Below, one piece after another: positions 35,005 through 43,722 of a stretch of DNA of 64,000 bases; position 1 is the stretch's first letter; each line of letters starts with the position of its first letter. Below the pieces are notes generated by a model that was given only the letters and a program-made list of their open reading frames with translations, searched no databases and had not been told where the DNA came from. Origin of the DNA: Eubacteriaceae bacterium UBA6119 (GTDB taxonomy: Bacteria; Bacillota; Clostridia; Eubacteriales; UBA1433); NCBI GenBank assembly GCA_002423395.1, contig DIVZ01000007.1, positions 186,001 through 250,000 on the forward strand. Reading direction: 5' to 3'. A program made the position numbers and the translations under genes.

Positions 35005-35688
35005 TTACTGGCTGGGCTGGTTCGGATTTTGAAATTTTGTAGGCTGCGGGTTAGTGGCTTTAAACCGATTAGTACCGGGCGAGGATAAGTCGAAGTAAAG
35101 TTTTGAATCCTTTGTTACACCCCAGTCTCTTTGCGAGCCCGTATCCTGAATTTTATTAAACGCTTCACGGAACATTGTGTTATGCGCTTCTTCACGATTC
35201 AGAAGAAAATCAATTGTGTTTCTTACGCTTTTATCATTGATTTGCCTGTACAAATATTCATATACTACTTTAGCTCTCTGTTCTGCCGAGATGTTTGAAA
35301 GCAGGTCAGCAGCGAGATCTCCTGTCGCTTCAATATATGCCGCAGTCCAATAGTAGCCCGAAGCGTTGGAAAGCCCCGGCGTAAGACCTGTTTGCAAATG
35401 AGCCTGAATATTGCCTATTGTAGCGTTCTGGGCATCCAAATCGTGACCGTTAAGCAAATTCACGGTTGTTGCCACCATTTCCATATGGCTTAATTCTTCC
35501 GAAGCAATATCTAAAAACAAATCTTTAATTTCCTGATTTTTTATTCTGAAACTCTGGGATAAATATTGCATTGCAGCTTTAAGTTCACCGTGTGGTCCGC
35601 CGAGCTGTTCCTGCATCATCGCCCCGTAATTAGGATTAATGGCATCAACTTTTACTTCAAACAAAAGCGGTTTTTCATGTTTAAACAT
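35005..35688 (-). CDS. Manganese catalase family protein (CotJC-like)
   Basis: A 227-residue protein with the di-manganese four-helix bundle. GGPHGELKAAMQY (Glu35), ASEELSHMEM (Glu65, His68) and NREEAHNTMF supply the expected Glu/His ligands. The length and the Pro/Gln/Asn-rich C-terminal tail fit the CotJC/spore-associated group rather than larger free catalases. A role in spore coat or hydrogen peroxide defence is likely. The ATG follows AAGGAGAATAG. It is a single gene with its own terminator. Confidence 0.9.
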   Translation of the reverse strand: MFKHEKPLLFEVKVDAINPNYGAMMQEQLGGPHGELKAAMQYLSQSFRIKNQEIKDLFLDIASEELSHMEMVATTVNLLNGHDLDAQNATIGNIQAHLQTGLTPGLSNASGYYWTAAYIEATGDLAADLLSNISAEQRAKVVYEYLYRQINDKSVRNTIDFLLNREEAHNTMFREAFNKIQDTGSQRDWGVTKDSKLYFDLSSPGTNRFKATNPQPTKFQNPNQPSQ

Positions 35689-35777
35689 AAACTATTCTCC
35701 TTATGGTTTTTGAATAGTTTGTGTTGATAACAAATAAATATACAAGACGCTAAGATAGTTAAGAAGATATAAACTAA

Positions 35778-36755
35778 TCATTTACGCTTTTTTTTTCTAA
35801 CAGTTATTTCTCCCGAAAACAAAGTCTCCATCTGCCCGTTTTCATATTGCACGACAAGTCCGCCGTTATTCGCGATATCAATAGCTTTTGCTTCATGCCA
35901 TAAATTATTTCTTAAAAAAACTATATCTTGCCCGATGACAAAAGAGTCTTCTTTATATTCACTTAAAAACTCATGAGACATAAAATTTTCACATATATCA
36001 AGCATCCGGTTTATAACTTCCGCTATGAGATGATTTCTTGTTATGGGTTGTTTAACACAAGAGTAAAGCGAACCTGCAGTTTCTTTTAAATCATCTGAGA
36101 ATTCTGTTTTAAAGTTTATGCCTATGCCGACAACTACGCTTTCGACCATGCCTGTCTCACAATTTGTAACGGCTTCCGACAAAATACCACATATTTTCTT
36201 ATCATTGTAATAAATATCGTTAAGCCATTTAATTTTAGTTTTTATATCGCACGCGCTTTTTATTGCCCTGCACACGGCAACAGCGGCGGCGGTTGTGAGC
36301 AGTACCGCATTTGAGGCGTCTGTTTTTGGACGAAGGATAAAACTCATATAAATGCCCGTGCCTGCGGGCGAGTGAAAGCTTCTGCCCATTCTGCCTTTGC
36401 CTTTTGTCTGAGTTTCCGCTATTATTACGCTTCCGTGAGGATAGGCTTCAAGGGCTTTTAATTTTGCTTCATCGTTTGTCGAGCCTATTGTTTTGTATAC
36501 AATTATGTTGTTGTTTCTATAGTTTTCTTTTAAAAAAGGCGCAATGCCTTCTTTGGAAATTAAATCATTGTCTTCTGATAACTGATATCCTTTATTAGTT
36601 ACGCAGTGTATAATATAGCCCTCAGATTCCAAAGCTTTTATTGCTTTCCAGACCGCGGCTCGCGAGACAGCTAGATCTGAGGCTATTTGTTCGCCGGAAA
36701 TAAAATTACTCCTGTTTGATTCAAGTATTTGCAAAACTGATTGTTTAAGCGGCAT
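35778..36755 (-). CDS. birA: Biotin-protein ligase and biotin operon repressor BirA
   Basis: A 325-residue bifunctional protein: an N-terminal winged helix (ISGEQIASDLAVSRAAVWKA), a biotin-protein ligase core with STNDEAK, GKGRMGRSFHSP (ATP/biotin loop) and KWLNDIYYNDKKICGIL, and a C-terminal SH3-like domain. It attaches biotin to carboxylases and represses biotin genes. ATG at 36755 is preferred because GAGG lies 8 bp upstream, overlapping the bioY stop; an ATG five codons upstream lacks a site. It is downstream of bioY in one operon under a BirA operator. Confidence 0.95.
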   Translation of the reverse strand: MPLKQSVLQILESNRSNFISGEQIASDLAVSRAAVWKAIKALESEGYIIHCVTNKGYQLSEDNDLISKEGIAPFLKENYRNNNIIVYKTIGSTNDEAKLKALEAYPHGSVIIAETQTKGKGRMGRSFHSPAGTGIYMSFILRPKTDASNAVLLTTAAAVAVCRAIKSACDIKTKIKWLNDIYYNDKKICGILSEAVTNCETGMVESVVVGIGINFKTEFSDDLKETAGSLYSCVKQPITRNHLIAEVINRMLDICENFMSHEFLSEYKEDSFVIGQDIVFLRNNLWHEAKAIDIANNGGLVVQYENGQMETLFSGEITVRKKKRK

Positions 36756-36757
36756 AT

Positions 36758-37318
36758 TTATACCTCGCATATAAATTTTTTAATTTTAGGAATAAGCTTA
36801 TATCCTAACAATGCCGCAAGGACGCTTTTAATTAAATCCCCCGGAAGGAATATAAGACAGCCCATTTTAATAACTGCGATAAGGCTTAAATTTAAATTCA
36901 TTATAACATTTAAAACAAAATACATGTATGGAAGTCCGAAAATATATATAATTGCGCTGCCAAGGAGTGATGATAAAAATACATATTTAAAAGAAAAATT
37001 ATCTTTAGTATATAAAAACTTTCCTACAGCGTATGCAGCAAAGATAAACCCGATTAAAAAACCGAAGCTAGGCTTTAAAAAAGACTGAAGACCTCCGGTA
37101 AAACCTGAAAATATAGGCAGTCCTATAAGCCCGAGAAGAATATAAATGATTTGCGACAGCGCGCCTATTTTAGGGCCTAGAAGAATTCCTGCAAGAATTA
37201 CTATAAATGTCTGCAAAGTAATCATAACAGGGCCTGCGGGAATTGCTATAAAAGCTCCCAACGCGGTAAGTGAAGCGAAAAGTGATGCGACAGCCATTTG
37301 CTTTATTGTAATTTTCAA
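36758..37318 (-). CDS. bioY: Biotin transporter substrate-binding subunit BioY
   Basis: A 186-residue S-component of the ECF type with six helices. ITLQTFIVILAGILLGPK, the YILLGLIGLPIFSGFTGG segment and PSFGFLIGFIFAAY match BioY. No ecfA/ecfT genes are in the window, so it would use a shared energising module or act alone. The start is TTG at 37318 with GGGAG 8 bp upstream. Its stop overlaps the ribosome site of birA. A BirA-type operator lies just before the gene. Confidence 0.95.
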   Translation of the reverse strand: MKITIKQMAVASLFASLTALGAFIAIPAGPVMITLQTFIVILAGILLGPKIGALSQIIYILLGLIGLPIFSGFTGGLQSFLKPSFGFLIGFIFAAYAVGKFLYTKDNFSFKYVFLSSLLGSAIIYIFGLPYMYFVLNVIMNLNLSLIAVIKMGCLIFLPGDLIKSVLAALLGYKLIPKIKKFICEV

Positions 37319-37331
37319 TTTAAAACTCCCA

Positions 37332-37382
37332 TTGTAAACTAAAACATAGATATAAGTTTACAATAAATATTAGTTTTGTCAA
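37332..37382 (-). promoter_or_regulatory. BirA operator and promoter of bioY-birA
   Basis: TTGTAAAC (37332-37339) and GTTTACAA (37356-37363) are perfect inverted arms with a 16-bp spacer, the classical BirA box. On the minus strand TTGACA lies at 37382-37377, and the operator overlaps the expected -10 and start-site region, so repression by biotinyl-AMP-bound BirA is expected. This makes the operon autoregulated. Confidence 0.9.
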
Positions 37383-37476
37383 TAAATATTTATTAATTGT
37401 ATTTAGCAATAAATATGAGTTGAATAAAAAATATAAGTTTGATATTATACTTTTTAAAAATAAATGAGGTATTGCA

Positions 37477-38430
37477 ATGAGTATAAAGAAAGCTATATAT
37501 TATTTCGGCACCGATATAGACATAGATCCCGTTGCGCCCAGAGTTTTTTCATCGCTTGAAGAGCTTGATAAAAAACTTGAAAAGACCGGTTTGACAATTG
37601 ACGGATATGATGTTCTAAAACATACGGATGAGAAAGGAAATGAATTTTATTTTGCGCGTACGGAAAGAGTAATATGGCACGATATAAATTTTTATATGCC
37701 CATTATGAACGAGCATTTTTCCGATTTTGATTTCGGAGGACTTGTAACATGGCACGAGGGAGGAAACGCGCCTGACAAAATATTTACAATACATTCTGCC
37801 GGAGACGTACTTAGCGGTAATTTCGGTCCCGCCAATCCTGTATATATGCGCAACTTACTGTTATCACTGGAAAAAAACAGAGCAGAAAGCATGCTTGCAG
37901 ATTACAGCGTGGTAACGGAAGCTACGCATTGGTCCAGCGTTGTGTACAGCGGAGTTGATGCGGAAATGGTACGCGAGTACAATGTGCCGACAGTTGATAT
38001 TGAAATAGGAAGCAGTATGGAATGCTGGAGCAATACCGATGCCGCAGATGTTATAGCAAAATCTTTATTTGACGCATTTAATGATGACGGCAAAGAAATA
38101 GTGAGCTTACTATGTGCCGGAGGAGTGCATTTTGAACCGGCTTTTGCGGGAGCTGTTTTTGAAGAGTGGGGGAGTAAGGCATTCGGCATATCCCACATAA
38201 TGGCAAACCAATGGCTTGTAGGAGGCTGTTATGAAGAAGAAAGCGGTATTGATAAAATTGAAAACTGCATAAAATCCATTCAGGGCGGAATAGACGGAAT
38301 AGTAATTCACGACAAGATGAAAGGAACATATAAAGATCAGTTCAGGGCGATAGCGCAGAAATACAATGTTCCTGTATTTAAACACCAGCAGCTCAGAAGA
38401 CCTGACGATGTTTCATGGATTAATAAATAA
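37477..38430 (+). CDS. D-aminoacyl-tRNA deacylase, DTD2/GEK1-like, bacterial variant
   Basis: A 317-residue protein resembling archaeal and plant DTD2. Matching segments are TEATHWSSV (archaeal EATHHGPT), DIEIGSSMECW (archaeal FIEIGSSEEEW), the LCAGGVHFEPA segment (archaeal GIGGGHYAP), and the end KGTYKDQFRAIAQKYNVPV. The second His of the HH motif is Trp here, and the GGGHYAP motif reads AGGVHFEP, so the protein is divergent and activity may differ. An N-terminal extension of about 60 residues is not typical. DTD2 proteins remove D-amino acids from tRNA. It is a single gene with its own terminator. Confidence 0.75.
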   Translation: MSIKKAIYYFGTDIDIDPVAPRVFSSLEELDKKLEKTGLTIDGYDVLKHTDEKGNEFYFARTERVIWHDINFYMPIMNEHFSDFDFGGLVTWHEGGNAPDKIFTIHSAGDVLSGNFGPANPVYMRNLLLSLEKNRAESMLADYSVVTEATHWSSVVYSGVDAEMVREYNVPTVDIEIGSSMECWSNTDAADVIAKSLFDAFNDDGKEIVSLLCAGGVHFEPAFAGAVFEEWGSKAFGISHIMANQWLVGGCYEEESGIDKIENCIKSIQGGIDGIVIHDKMKGTYKDQFRAIAQKYNVPVFKHQQLRRPDDVSWINK

Positions 38431-38432
38431 CA

Positions 38433-38463
38433 AAAAGAGCTTCCTGTATAGGAAGTTCTTTAC
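38433..38463 (+). terminator. Intrinsic terminator after the DTD2-like gene
   Basis: AAAGAGCTTCCT pairs with AGGAAGTTCTTT around GTAT with one G-T pair. Confidence 0.75.
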
Positions 38464-38518
38464 TTTGCAGGGATATAAAGATATATTATAATTAAATAAA
38501 AATTTATGAGGTAGTAAT

Positions 38519-38986
38519 ATGGATAACGCTTTTATTTATGACACTGTAATAGGCAAAATAATGATAGCGGATAACGGTGAGGCAATAACTCGCTTGTACT
38601 TTGAAAATCAAATAGACGAAAAAAATTTCAATATAGCAGAAACTCCTTTATTAAAACAAGCAATATCACAGCTTAATGAATACTTTGGCGGGAAGAGGAA
38701 AAAATTCGATATTAAACTTGCGTTTTCAGGTACGGATTTTCAAAAAAGGGTGTGGAATGCGCTTATTAAAATTCCTTACGGCAAGACGGCAAGCTATAAA
38801 GATATAGCAAAAGAGGCAGGTAATGAAAAGGCGTGCAGGGCGGTGGGAATGGCAAACCATAATAATCCGATAGCGATAATAATTCCTTGTCACAGGGTAA
38901 TAGGAGTAAACGGCAGCCTTGTAGGTTTCGGCGGAGGACTTGGAACTAAAGAATATTTATTAAATCTGGAACAACAAAATATTTAG
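38519..38986 (+). CDS. ogt: Methylated-DNA--protein-cysteine methyltransferase
   Basis: A 155-residue Ogt/MGMT protein. IPCHRVIGVNGSLVGFGGG contains the active-site PCHRV, and KIPYGKTASYKDIAKE is the DNA-binding helix-turn-helix. It removes alkyl groups from O6-alkylguanine by transfer to its own Cys. ATG with GAGG suitably placed. The next gene, a base glycosylase, begins 13 bp downstream; together they form an alkylation-repair operon. Confidence 0.95.
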   Translation: MDNAFIYDTVIGKIMIADNGEAITRLYFENQIDEKNFNIAETPLLKQAISQLNEYFGGKRKKFDIKLAFSGTDFQKRVWNALIKIPYGKTASYKDIAKEAGNEKACRAVGMANHNNPIAIIIPCHRVIGVNGSLVGFGGGLGTKEYLLNLEQQNI

Positions 38987-38999
38987 ACGGAGATAGAAA

Positions 39000-39614
39000 A
39001 TGCAGGTTTTTGAATATAGCGATGCCGAGATGGATTATTTAAAAAGCAAAGACGAAACGCTTGGTAATGCGATTCTTAAAATTGGTCATATAAAAAGAGC
39101 GGTTACTCCCGATTTGTTTACCGCGCTTATAAGCAGCATTGTAAGCCAGCAGATATCGTCAAAAGCATACCATACGGTGTGGGGAAGAATAACAGACAGT
39201 ATTGAACAAATAACACCGCAAAGGATTGCGGATATGCACGCGGAAGAAATTCAGAAATTCGGGATTTCGATGCGAAAAGCGGAATACATAAAAAACGCCG
39301 CAATAAGCGTACTTAACGGAGAAATTGATATATCAAGCCTTTATGAGCTTTCGGACGATGAAATATGCGCTCAATTGTCTAAATTCAAAGGCATAGGCGT
39401 ATGGACGGCGGAAATGCTTATGATTTTTTCGCTGCAGAGAAAAAATATACTAAGCTATGACGACCTTGCTATTATAAGAGGCATGAAAATGCTTTACGGG
39501 TACGACAATGTAAGCAAAGAGAAATTTAGAGAGCATAAAATAATATATTCGCCTTACGCATCTGTTGCGTCGCTTTACTTATGGGCTATTGCGGGCGGAG
39601 CCGATTATAAATAA
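39000..39614 (+). CDS. DNA-3-methyladenine glycosylase, AlkA-like (HhH-GPD)
   Basis: A 204-residue HhH-GPD glycosylase. IVSQQISSKAYHTVWGR is the start of the helical domain, KFKGIGVWTAEMLMIF the helix-hairpin-helix, and SYDDLAIIRG holds the catalytic Asp. There is no [4Fe-4S] cluster motif at the C-terminus, which fits AlkA rather than Nth/MutY. It excises alkylated bases and is co-transcribed with ogt. Its 3' end is convergent with the ku gene. Confidence 0.9.
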   Translation: MQVFEYSDAEMDYLKSKDETLGNAILKIGHIKRAVTPDLFTALISSIVSQQISSKAYHTVWGRITDSIEQITPQRIADMHAEEIQKFGISMRKAEYIKNAAISVLNGEIDISSLYELSDDEICAQLSKFKGIGVWTAEMLMIFSLQRKNILSYDDLAIIRGMKMLYGYDNVSKEKFREHKIIYSPYASVASLYLWAIAGGADYK

Positions 39615-39650
39615 AAATCGGCTTAGATATACTATCTTGCCGATATTTCC
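39615..39650. terminator. Hairpin overlapping the 3' end of ku
   Basis: ATCGGC (39617-39622) pairs with GCCGAT (39639-39644), with an inner AGATA/TATCT stem. It separates the repair operon from the convergent ku gene and overlaps the last ku codons. The T-run is weak. Confidence 0.5.
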
Positions 39651-40495
39651 TTATTCTTTTTATCAAAATCAATTGTTTTACTGCGCTTTTTAGTTTTAGG
39701 CGCAGGTTTTTTTCCGTCATTTTCCTCTGATGTGTCTTTATTTTGTTCTTCAAGGCTTAATTTTAAGGCCTCCATTAAATCAAACACGCCTCTTCTTTGA
39801 GCAGTTTGTGCGGGTACTATCTCATCGCCGTTGATTTTCTGTTCAATTGCATGCTTAAGCTTTTCCTGATATTCATCGTAATATAGCTCAGGCTCGAATG
39901 TTTTAGTCATATTATTAATAAGCATTTTAGCCATTGAAATTTCGCTTTCATTAAGAGAAGGCTTGCTTATTGCTTTAGGAAGAGCTTTGATTTCATCATA
40001 ATAAAACATGGTTTCTATAACAAGGCTGTCTTTTGCGGGCATAATTGCAAGCATTGTTTGTTTTGTGCCGAGCACTGTTTTGGCTATGGCAATTTTATTT
40101 TCACTTTCCATTGCGTACCTTAGCAGTTCGTATGCCTTATCACCTCCCGCGTCGGGAGTGACATAATAACTTTTATCGTAATATACAGGCTTAATTTCGC
40201 TTTTATTCGCGAAATGAATTATATTTATTGACTTGTCCTTTTCTGTCTTTATTTTTTCAAAGTCGTCATCATTCATTATTACGTAAGAATCTTTTTGATA
40301 CTGGTAGCCTTTGACGATGTCATCTGACGATACTTCAGCATCGCAAACAGGACAGACTTTTTTGTATTTAATTCTGCTTTTGCATTTTTTGTGAAGCTGA
40401 TTAAAACTTATAGAATTATCACTTGCGGCGGTATACAGACTTACCGGTATATGCACAAGACCGAATGATATTGCTCCTTTATGGGATACTGCCAT
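39632..40495 (-). CDS. ku: Ku homodimer, non-homologous end joining protein
   Basis: A 287-residue bacterial Ku. The start AVSHKGAISFGLVHIPVSLY is diagnostic, followed by the beta-barrel core and FNQLHKKCKSRIKYKK. The C-terminal tail is Lys-rich and basic. Ku binds DNA ends and recruits LigD. No ligD lies in the window, so the ligase must be elsewhere or a different ligase is used. The ATG at 40495 has AGAGGTG six bases upstream; a GTG 9 bp upstream would overlap that site. Confidence 0.95.
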   Translation of the reverse strand: MAVSHKGAISFGLVHIPVSLYTAASDNSISFNQLHKKCKSRIKYKKVCPVCDAEVSSDDIVKGYQYQKDSYVIMNDDDFEKIKTEKDKSINIIHFANKSEIKPVYYDKSYYVTPDAGGDKAYELLRYAMESENKIAIAKTVLGTKQTMLAIMPAKDSLVIETMFYYDEIKALPKAISKPSLNESEISMAKMLINNMTKTFEPELYYDEYQEKLKHAIEQKINGDEIVPAQTAQRRGVFDLMEALKLSLEEQNKDTSEENDGKKPAPKTKKRSKTIDFDKKNKEISAR

Positions 40496-40576
40496 TATTT
40501 TCACCTCTTTTTAATAGTATTTGAATTTTACATTAAAAAAGAATTGAAAATAATTTCCATTATTTATAATAAATTT

Positions 40577-41542
40577 TTATGCCCATACAAGTCGCATTAG
40601 AATAATGAAAATCGGAACCATCAGAGCTATGTATATTATGGTAGTGTATATAAAAGGACTCATTGCAAGGTCTACGTTAAGTTTAAATAGTTTTGAAAAC
40701 ATAACGGCAACCATAGGAGCGGGAGAAGCTGCGATTAAAAATATTGTCTTTAAAGCCATTTGATCTTTTATAAAAATAAATGACAATACAATCAAAATTG
40801 CCGGAACAATAATAAATTTTATAACCGACACATCTATTGATATACTGCGGTATTTTTTTACTCCCGCAAAACTCAGTGATGCGCCGAGCGGAACAATTAC
40901 CGACCACATGGCAAAATGAATATTTACGGCTATTATATTCGATGCAATCTGGGGACGCGGAACATTTAAAAAGTTTAATATCAAACCTATTATTGTTAAA
41001 TATAACGCCATCTGGTTCCAGGAAATCAGATTCTTCAATACGTCTTTTACAGATCCTTTAACAGCTGTTCCTTCAGCAAGCGCCTGATATCTTGCCGCCG
41101 TAAGAAAACCTACGCCGTTTACCATAAAAGGTCCCAGTGAAAGTATCAGCGCCGTATACGCATACGCTGTTTCGCCCAGAATAAAATAGCTTGTCATTGA
41201 ACCCAGCATTGCCGCGTTTGATACGAGCATGACTAAAAGGTAGCTTCCTTTGGAACGATAGTCATAATCATATTTTTTCAGCCTTAAAAAGGCGAGAAAA
41301 TAAGGCAGCAAATGCATAAGAACACCCGAGATGGGAAGCCATATCATTTCAGGGGTTAAATTAAGGTTCCATATTGCAAGAGCCGAACCGATAGGAAAAA
41401 ATAACCTCAGATGAAAAAGCATAAGCACATCAAAACTATGTTCGTTTAATTTTTTAAAATACTTCACAGCAAGATATGCCAGCGTGAAAGGCAGGATTAT
41501 ATCATATATAAAAGGGGCGAAAGTCTTAAAAAAATCCAACAT
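40577..41542 (-). CDS. AEC family transporter
   Basis: A 321-residue protein with ten predicted helices of the auxin-efflux-carrier family. The N-terminus FAPFIYDIILPFTLAYL, the central GSMTSYFILGETAYAYTAL and the C-terminal IFLIAASPAPMVAVMFSKL are typical. Bacterial members carry dicarboxylates or related organic anions. It is a clear paralogue of the gene at 41650-42618, with the same gene direction and a terminator between them. Substrate unknown. Confidence 0.88.
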   Translation of the reverse strand: MLDFFKTFAPFIYDIILPFTLAYLAVKYFKKLNEHSFDVLMLFHLRLFFPIGSALAIWNLNLTPEMIWLPISGVLMHLLPYFLAFLRLKKYDYDYRSKGSYLLVMLVSNAAMLGSMTSYFILGETAYAYTALILSLGPFMVNGVGFLTAARYQALAEGTAVKGSVKDVLKNLISWNQMALYLTIIGLILNFLNVPRPQIASNIIAVNIHFAMWSVIVPLGASLSFAGVKKYRSISIDVSVIKFIIVPAILIVLSFIFIKDQMALKTIFLIAASPAPMVAVMFSKLFKLNVDLAMSPFIYTTIIYIALMVPIFIILMRLVWA

Positions 41543-41607
41543 AATTATACCTGATAATAAAATAAAATACTTTCATACTATAACTTAAATCGCATTAATT
41601 TGTCAAA

Positions 41608-41634
41608 TAAAAAAGCAGGTCTTGTTGCCTGCCT
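41608..41634 (-). terminator. Intrinsic terminator of the upstream AEC gene
   Basis: On the minus strand GCAGG pairs with CCTGC, followed by a T-run. It lies between the two paralogues, after the gene at 41650-42618. Confidence 0.75.
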
Positions 41635-41649
41635 TAATATCAATACTAG

Positions 41650-42618
41650 TTATACCCATATAAAACGCATTACCAGTATAAATATCGGAACCATTAAGGC
41701 GAGATAGATAACGGTAGTGTATATAAACGGACTCATCGCAAGGTCTACATTCAGCTTATAAATTTTTGACAGCATAACCGCAACCATCGGAGCGGGAGAC
41801 GCGGCAATTAAAAAGATTGTCTTGAGCGCCATTTCGTCATTAATGAATATAAGCGAAAGCAGAATAAGGATTGCCGGCACTATAATAAATTTAACAATTG
41901 ATACATCGGGTGTTATGTAGCGGTATTTTTTTACGCCCGCAAAACTTAGCGACGCGCCTATAGGAATAATTACCGACCACATGCTTATATGTATATTAAC
42001 GCTAATAATGTTTGATGCGACAGGAGGGCGCGGGACATGAAGGAAATTAAGCAATAATCCGACAATCGTCGCGTACAAAGCCATTTGATTCCAAGAAATC
42101 AAGCCTTTTAATACTCCTTTTATTGAGCCTGAGCTCACGTCCGTTCCTTCAGCTAATGCCTGACATCTTGCCGCCGTTGTAAAACCTATTCCGTTTACCA
42201 TAAAAGCAGTAAGCGACAATATAAGAGCTGTATATGCGTATGAGGTTTCTCCTAAGATAAAGTAGCTCGTCATCGAGCCGAGCATCGCGGAATTTGATAT
42301 CAGCATCACAAGAAGATAGCTTCCTTTTGAACGGTAATCAAAATTATATTTTTTAAGTCTTGCGTAGCCAATAAAGTAAGGTATTAAATGCATCAATATA
42401 CCTGATATCGGCAGCCAAATCAGTTGCGGAGTAAGATGAAGATTCCATATCGCCAGAAAAGAACCCAGAGGGAAGAAAAGCCGCATTTGAAGAGTCATAA
42501 GCAAATCAAAGCTATGTTCGTTAAATTTTTTAGTATATTTAACTAAAAAATAAGCTAAAAAAAACGGCAAAATAATGTCGTAAATAAAGGGAGCGAATGT
42601 TTTTATAAAATCAAGCAT
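41650..42618 (-). CDS. AEC family transporter (paralogue)
   Basis: A 322-residue protein that aligns with the 40577-41542 product along its whole length, with most transmembrane residues identical; main differences are in a loop around residues 155-165, where it has an extra SSGSIKG-type segment. The pair arose by tandem duplication and then diverged. Both have their own ribosome sites and terminators, so expression can differ. Substrate unknown. Confidence 0.88.
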   Translation of the reverse strand: MLDFIKTFAPFIYDIILPFFLAYFLVKYTKKFNEHSFDLLMTLQMRLFFPLGSFLAIWNLHLTPQLIWLPISGILMHLIPYFIGYARLKKYNFDYRSKGSYLLVMLISNSAMLGSMTSYFILGETSYAYTALILSLTAFMVNGIGFTTAARCQALAEGTDVSSGSIKGVLKGLISWNQMALYATIVGLLLNFLHVPRPPVASNIISVNIHISMWSVIIPIGASLSFAGVKKYRYITPDVSIVKFIIVPAILILLSLIFINDEMALKTIFLIAASPAPMVAVMLSKIYKLNVDLAMSPFIYTTVIYLALMVPIFILVMRFIWV

Positions 42619-42691
42619 AAATAATGTCCTTACAATAAATTAATATACCCATTAATTTAACTTTATTTAGCTTAATTTGTCAAACTTTATT

Positions 42692-42722
42692 TAATTAAAA
42701 AAGCAGGTTATGCCTGCTTTAA
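42692..42722 (-). terminator. Intrinsic terminator of panE
   Basis: On the minus strand AAAGCAGG pairs with CCTGCTTT around five bases, followed by T-rich DNA. Confidence 0.85.
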
Positions 42723-42733
42723 TTCGATGTAAG

Positions 42734-43654
42734 TTATTCTTTAAATCCAAAGTGTGAGGCTATTTTCTCAAAACAAGGAGCATTTACGTCGAACTCTCTT
42801 AAGCTTCTTACTACGTCAAATAATAAAGTATCTATCTCTGATTGTTTGCCTGCTTCTATGTCCCGCTGAAACGATGATTTTGCATCAGGCGAAAAATTAT
42901 CTATAAACCGGAGGCTTGCTTCCGCTAAGTCTTCATCAAATTCTACATCCTGAGCGGCGGCTAATGCGTTAAGTTCTTTAAGAAGTTCAATTGCCGTGCT
43001 TCTATAGATTCCATCATACTGCATATCACCTGTTTTTATACCGTAATACGCTCCGCAAACGCCGAATGATGCATTGCATGCGAATTTTTTATATATATCG
43101 CACGCAATATTATACGAGATTACGGCGTTCATTCCGGCGACTGTTAAATCATTCTTTATCTGTTCTAATATATTCATATCAGCCGTACGGTCTTTTCTTG
43201 TTCCGAATAAAATTTTATTACTTGTACCTATTTGTTTTATTTCTCCCGGGTTTCCTATGTAGCCGTGCAGATATAAACATCCGTCTAAAACGGTTTTATC
43301 TTCACCTATCATTTTTTCTATTTTTTCGCCTATATTAAGTCCGTTTAAGATAGGTATTATAACTGTTGAAGGCAGGCTTGCTTTTATGAGTAAATCTTTT
43401 ATACCTTTTAAAGCGTATCCTTTTACGCAGACGAATATCACATCCGCTTTGCCACAGTATTCTTCCTCAGTAACGGCAGAAGCATTACTTACAATAAATT
43501 CTCCAAAAATATCTGATGATACTTTCAGACCGTTTTGCTTTATCTGTTTTAAATGTTCGCCTCTTGCGATGAAAGTTACATCTTTCCCTGCGCGAGATAA
43601 AAACGCTCCAAGGCTTCCGCCTATGCCGCCTGAGCCGACAATTAAATATTTCAT
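42734..43654 (-). CDS. panE: 2-Dehydropantoate 2-reductase (ketopantoate reductase)
   Basis: A 306-residue NADPH-dependent enzyme with N-terminal Rossmann motif GSGGIGGSLGAFL, followed by FVCVKGYAL and a helical C-terminal domain with the conserved KFACNASFGV segment. It reduces ketopantoate to pantoate, the second step of pantothenate synthesis. The first enzyme PanB is encoded at 55310-56140, 12 kb away. No panC or panD is in the window. It is a single gene between terminators. Confidence 0.9.
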   Translation of the reverse strand: MKYLIVGSGGIGGSLGAFLSRAGKDVTFIARGEHLKQIKQNGLKVSSDIFGEFIVSNASAVTEEEYCGKADVIFVCVKGYALKGIKDLLIKASLPSTVIIPILNGLNIGEKIEKMIGEDKTVLDGCLYLHGYIGNPGEIKQIGTSNKILFGTRKDRTADMNILEQIKNDLTVAGMNAVISYNIACDIYKKFACNASFGVCGAYYGIKTGDMQYDGIYRSTAIELLKELNALAAAQDVEFDEDLAEASLRFIDNFSPDAKSSFQRDIEAGKQSEIDTLLFDVVRSLREFDVNAPCFEKIASHFGFKE

Positions 43655-43680
43655 ATTAAAACCTCATATTAAACTGTAAT

Positions 43681-43718
43681 AAACATACAGATATGCAATT
43701 GGCATATCTGTATGTTTA
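43681..43718. terminator. Long hairpin terminator
   Basis: AAACATACAGATATGC (43681-43696) pairs perfectly with its complement at 43702-43717 around AATTG. It lies after the minus-strand gene at 43723-44157. Confidence 0.85.
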
Positions 43719-43722
43719 TTAA

